A stretch of 64,000 nucleotides of DNA, taken from assembly GCA_900467185.1 (NCBI GenBank), contig UBPA01000014.1, positions 124,001-188,000 of the forward strand. The letters are read 5' to 3'. This stretch comes from Hyphomicrobiales bacterium (GTDB lineage Bacteria > Pseudomonadota > Alphaproteobacteria > Rhizobiales > Rhizobiaceae). The position numbers were made by a program, and so were the translations under genes. The notes under the pieces are model-generated. The model was not told the DNA's origin. It ran no database searches and worked only from the letters and a program-made list of their open reading frames with translations. This document shows, one piece after another, positions 61,108 to 64,000 of this stretch. Numbering within the stretch: the stretch's first letter is position 1; each line of letters starts with the position of its first letter.

Positions 61108-62049
61108 TCACTTGACGGCGCCGGCCATGAGGCCGCGCATGTAGTAGCGTTGGAGGAGGAGGAAGATGATGAGGCACGGGATCGTCATGACGACCACCCC
61201 GGCCTGGACCGCGCCCCAGTTGATCGCGCCGAGCCGACCGGCGCGCACGGCCATCATAAGGACGGGCATGGTGTAGTTCTCGTTGCTGGAGAGAAGCACG
61301 AGCGCCGCGAGAAACTCGTTCCAGGCATTGAGGAAAGCGAAGATCGCGACGGTGGCGGCGCCCGGCAGGACGAGCGGCAGGAGCACGCGCACCAGCAACT
61401 TCAGGTCCCGCGCGCCATCGATCCGCGCGGCTTCCTCGATCTCCTTCGGCACGGCGTCGAAGGCATTGCGCATCATGAACACGGAGAAGGGCAGCTGCAG
61501 CGTGACATAGACCGACACCAGCCCGAAGAGCGAATTGTTGAGCCCGAGCTTTGCGAGGATAATGAACAGCGGCGTCAGGATCGACTGGAACGGGATCATC
61601 AGCGTCGCGATGATCAGCACGAACAGCGTGTTCTTCAGCGGAAACCGATAGCGCGAGAAACCGTAGCCCGCGAGCAGGCTGATGGCGACGGTGAGCACGA
61701 CGGTGGCGAGCGAGACGATCAGCGAGTTGAGCGTATGCTGCCAGACGCCGGCACCGAACGTGTCGAGAGATCGATAGGAGTCGAGGCTGAAACCCGTCGT
61801 CGGCCAGGGCGGCAAGGGCGGGGTCATGCCTTCCGCACCGCTGCGGAACGAGGCGAGGAAGGCGATGGCGAAGGGTGCGAGGAAGAAGAGGACGATGGCG
61901 ACGCCGGCCGTGTGGTAGGCGATCGCATCCTTGCGCTTGCGGCGGGCGCGGGCGAGCTTCGCCGCCTCGTTCGCCGGGTTCGGTCTTACCTCTACGGTGT
62001 GTCCGGCCGCTGTCATGGCCGGGGAGAGCGCTGTCTGCGTCATGGTCAT
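61108..62049 (-). CDS. ABC sugar importer permease, MalG type
   Basis: ATG 62049 overlaps the MalF-type stop by ATGA. The 313-residue protein has a 45-residue polar N-terminus, six membrane segments and GYGFSRYRFPLKN. The EAA loop is PKEIEEAARIDGARDLKLLV. It is CUT1 family and pairs with the permease at 62046. Confidence 0.93.
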   Translation of the reverse strand: MTMTQTALSPAMTAAGHTVEVRPNPANEAAKLARARRKRKDAIAYHTAGVAIVLFFLAPFAIAFLASFRSGAEGMTPPLPPWPTTGFSLDSYRSLDTFGAGVWQHTLNSLIVSLATVVLTVAISLLAGYGFSRYRFPLKNTLFVLIIATLMIPFQSILTPLFIILAKLGLNNSLFGLVSVYVTLQLPFSVFMMRNAFDAVPKEIEEAARIDGARDLKLLVRVLLPLVLPGAATVAIFAFLNAWNEFLAALVLLSSNENYTMPVLMMAVRAGRLGAINWGAVQAGVVVMTIPCLIIFLLLQRYYMRGLMAGAVK

Positions 62050-62963
62050 GCCTTGTCGTCTCCGACCTTCAGCAGCCAGAGCTGCACGATGCTGATGGCA
62101 ACGAGGATGGCGAGCAGCACGATCGAGAGCGAAGCGCCGTAGCCGAGGTTGAAGGACACGAAGGACTGGTTGAAGATGTAGTAGACGACCGAGATCATCC
62201 GGTTCTGCGGCCCGCCTGCCGTCATGATGTAGAACTGGTCGAAGGCGAGGATCGAACCGGTCACGGAGATGATCAGCGCCAGCGCGATCGTGCGGCGCAT
62301 CAGCGGAAGCGTGAGGTAGCGAAACCGTTGCCAGCGTTTCGCTCCGTCGATGCGCGCCGCCTCGACGATATCGGCCGGAATGGCCTGCAGCCCGGTGAGC
62401 AGGATGATCATGGTGAAGCCGGCGATCTTCCAGACGACCATGACGATGATGGTGAGGAAGGCGCTGTCGAAGCTCGCAAGCAGGTTGGGGCTTCGCTCCA
62501 CGATGCCGAGCTGCCGGAGAAGAGGTCCGATGAAGCCGCTGTCCACATTGGCAAGCCACACCCAGAGGAGCGACGCGGTCGCCAGTCCGACGACGACGGG
62601 CAGGAAGATGATGGTGCGATAGGCGCCGACGAAACGCCGCTGCTTTTCCACGAAGAGCGCCAGCGGAAAGGCGACGGCGAAAATCGCGATGGTGGCGACG
62701 ACCGTGTAGAGCGCCGTGAACCGCAGGGCCGACAGGAATCGGGTGTCGTTGACCATGCGGATATAGTTGTTGATGCCGATCCAGCGCTGGGCGCCCATCA
62801 GCGGCCAGGCATGCAGGCTCATCCAGGCGGTCATGATCACCGGAATGACGAAGAACAGGAGGACGAGCGCCATGGCGGGCGCGATATACAAGAGACCGCG
62901 CCAGGCCGATGACCTCGGCCTCGGGCGTCCCGCGGCGCGCGACAGGTTGGAAACGACAGTCAT
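62046..62963 (-). CDS. ABC sugar importer permease, MalF type
   Basis: The ATG at 62963 is preferred to a TTG two codons upstream. The 305-residue protein has six membrane segments (first at about 25-48) and an EAA loop PADIVEAARIDGAKRWQRFR near residue 205. It forms the CUT1 pore with the MalG-type subunit. The ribosome binding site is weak. It lies downstream of the hairpin at 63031-63062, which separates it from the binding-protein gene. Confidence 0.92.
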   Translation of the reverse strand: MTVVSNLSRAAGRPRPRSSAWRGLLYIAPAMALVLLFFVIPVIMTAWMSLHAWPLMGAQRWIGINNYIRMVNDTRFLSALRFTALYTVVATIAIFAVAFPLALFVEKQRRFVGAYRTIIFLPVVVGLATASLLWVWLANVDSGFIGPLLRQLGIVERSPNLLASFDSAFLTIIVMVVWKIAGFTMIILLTGLQAIPADIVEAARIDGAKRWQRFRYLTLPLMRRTIALALIISVTGSILAFDQFYIMTAGGPQNRMISVVYYIFNQSFVSFNLGYGASLSIVLLAILVAISIVQLWLLKVGDDKA

Positions 62964-63030
62964 GAGCAATCTCGCACTTCACGGTCCGGCCGACGACCCG
63001 ATCGACATCGGGCGCGGTCGCTGAAGGGAT

Positions 63031-63062
63031 CGGGCGGAGGGGATAGGTGCCCCCTCCGCCCG
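63031..63062 (-). other. Perfect 12 bp hairpin after binding-protein gene
   Basis: CGGGCGGAGGGG (63031-63042) and CCCCTCCGCCCG (63051-63062) form a perfect 12 bp stem with an eight-base loop, 20 bases past the stop of the binding-protein gene on the minus strand and before the MalF-type gene. No T-tract follows in the direction of transcription. It matches the placement seen after three other binding-protein genes in this window. Confidence 0.62.
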
Positions 63063-63081
63063 CAGGCGACCAAGGGGAGGA

Positions 63082-64000
63082 TCACTGGCCGCTGTCGATG
63101 ATCGACTGCATCTCGGACTGGGCCGAAGAGAACGCGCCATCGACGTCGTCGCCGAAAATCGCGGCGTTGATGAAGGTTGCCCAGGGGCCGTTGGCACTGT
63201 TGATCAGGTCGTTGAACTGCAAGGTATAGGGTGTCTTTGCGACCGCGATCGCCTTCATGCCCACCTCCATGCGCGGATCCAGACCCTTCAGCACCTCTTC
63301 GGCAATATCACTGCGGGTCGGCAGGCTGCCATACTTCGCCATGATCTTCTGGCCTTCCTCCGAATAGATGTACTGGATGAAGGCCTTGACCGGCTCAAGC
63401 TTGGTCGTGCCCTTGGTCACAACCACATTGTCGCCGCCGGCAAAGGACGAGGGTTGCCCGTTGACGCCGGGAATGAGCGTGACGCCGAAGTCGATCGTCG
63501 GATGTTCGGTGACGAGCGTACCGATGGCGAAGGCACCCAGGCTCTGCTGGCCGATCTTGCCATTGGTGAAGGACAGGAAGTTCGTGCCGTTGTCGCTGGC
63601 CGCGCCCGACGGCACGAGGTCCTTCTTGACCATGTTGCGGTAGATATCGACCGCCTTGCGCATCTCCGGCGTATCGAGGGTCGCGGTTTTGCCGTCGGCC
63701 GAAAGGATATCGGCACCCGCACCCCAGACAAGCGGCGTGTAGGTGAAGATCATGCAGCCGCCGCAGCCACCGCCCGAAAAGTAGAAGCCGTAGGTGTCGT
63801 CGCCGAGCGCGCGGATCTTTTCGGCATTGGCGGTGATCTCGTCCCAGTTGGCGGGCGCCTTTTCCGGGTCGAGGCCGGCCTTGCGGTAGAGGTCCTTGTT
63901 CCAGGCGAAGACAGAGGTCTCGACGGACAACGGCAGGCCGTAGATCTTGTCCTCATAGGTGCCGAGGCGGACATGGGACGGCGAGAGGGCATTGAAGTAG
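63082..64000 (-). CDS. ABC sugar importer substrate-binding protein (CUT1), C-terminal part, cut by window edge
   Basis: The frame is open to the right edge, so the N-terminus and signal peptide are missing; about 305 residues are visible. The fragment reads YEDKIYGLPLSVETSVFAWN then KDLYRKAGLDPEKAPANWDE, the classical SBP_bac_1 hinge region. Later come SFAGGDNVVVTKGTTKLEPV and QYIYSEEGQKIMAKYGSLPT. It should bind the arabino-oligosaccharide or related glycan for the permeases and GH127 enzyme downstream (substrate inferred). An internal TTG at 63930 is not the true start. Confidence 0.92.
   Translation of the reverse strand, partial: YFNALSPSHVRLGTYEDKIYGLPLSVETSVFAWNKDLYRKAGLDPEKAPANWDEITANAEKIRALGDDTYGFYFSGGGCGGCMIFTYTPLVWGAGADILSADGKTATLDTPEMRKAVDIYRNMVKKDLVPSGAASDNGTNFLSFTNGKIGQQSLGAFAIGTLVTEHPTIDFGVTLIPGVNGQPSSFAGGDNVVVTKGTTKLEPVKAFIQYIYSEEGQKIMAKYGSLPTRSDIAEEVLKGLDPRMEVGMKAIAVAKTPYTLQFNDLINSANGPWATFINAAIFGDDVDGAFSSAQSEMQSIIDSGQ

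Noticed and set aside
59041-62142. 1,033-codon open frame opposite the GH127 and permease genes
   Set aside because: Antisense shadow with biased composition (HDEE/RR runs); the opposite strand has perfect GH127 and permease motifs.
1-64000. Search for insertion sequences, integrases, tRNA genes, attachment sites or a replication origin
   Set aside because: No transposase- or integrase-like protein, cloverleaf, or origin-type repeat cluster was recognised, so no mobile-element or origin claim is made.

Overview
The window looks like an accessory, transport-rich segment of a high-GC alphaproteobacterium, probably of the Rhizobiaceae group (Rhizobium, Sinorhizobium, Shinella or Agrobacterium-like). 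This is inferred from codon bias, from a SorC regulator beside FGGY-kinase and GlpD-type genes, from MalT-like regulators, and from five complete or nearly complete ABC importers in 64 kb. I found no tRNA, rRNA, insertion sequence, integrase or CRISPR array. No gene-free gap exceeds 300 bases. The two largest are 56,200-56,490 and about 2,778-3,055, and both are promoter regions; the second is AT-rich.

Layout. 1-1,183: the end of a dTDP-rhamnose cluster (rfbD tail, rfbA). 1.3-3.7 kb: small orphan genes (DUF1488 and several hypotheticals). 3.9-15.6 kb: a MalT-like LuxR regulator, a dipeptide-type importer (binding protein, two permeases, two ATPases), a short hydantoinase/oxoprolinase-type ATPase and two tandem DUF917 proteins. 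15.7-26.3 kb: a second MalT-like regulator, hydantoinase B and A subunits and a polyamine-type importer. These two units look like parallel catabolic islands for hydantoin-like cyclic amides or imides, each with its own regulator, importer and a direct repeat in the promoter region.

26.4-41.5 kb: a polyol-phosphate locus. A SorC regulator and an FGGY kinase read leftward. Reading rightward are an AraM-type glycerol-1-phosphate dehydrogenase homologue, a HAD phosphatase, a GlpD-type flavoprotein, a CUT1 sugar importer, an SDR, a class II aldolase-SDR fusion and a GpsA-type dehydrogenase. 41.6-45.1 kb: a PRC-barrel protein, a small RTX protein and a PepSY/response regulator/histidine kinase operon.

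45.2-54.0 kb (leftward): an AmiC-like sensor, an ANTAR antiterminator, a prolyl-peptidase/amidase-type hydrolase and a second dipeptide-type importer, preceded by a strong intrinsic terminator that may be an attenuator. 54.2-57.9 kb: a GGDEF-EAL protein, a divergent methyltransferase and a small conserved-looking protein. 58.0-64.0 kb (leftward): a CUT1 importer with a GH127 beta-L-arabinofuranosidase, running off the right edge.

Two design features recur. Four of the five binding-protein genes are followed within about 40 bases by a perfect 8-12 bp hairpin without a T-tract, and genes inside operons commonly overlap by ATGA. Functions are homology-style readings of the translated sequence; specific substrates are inferences.
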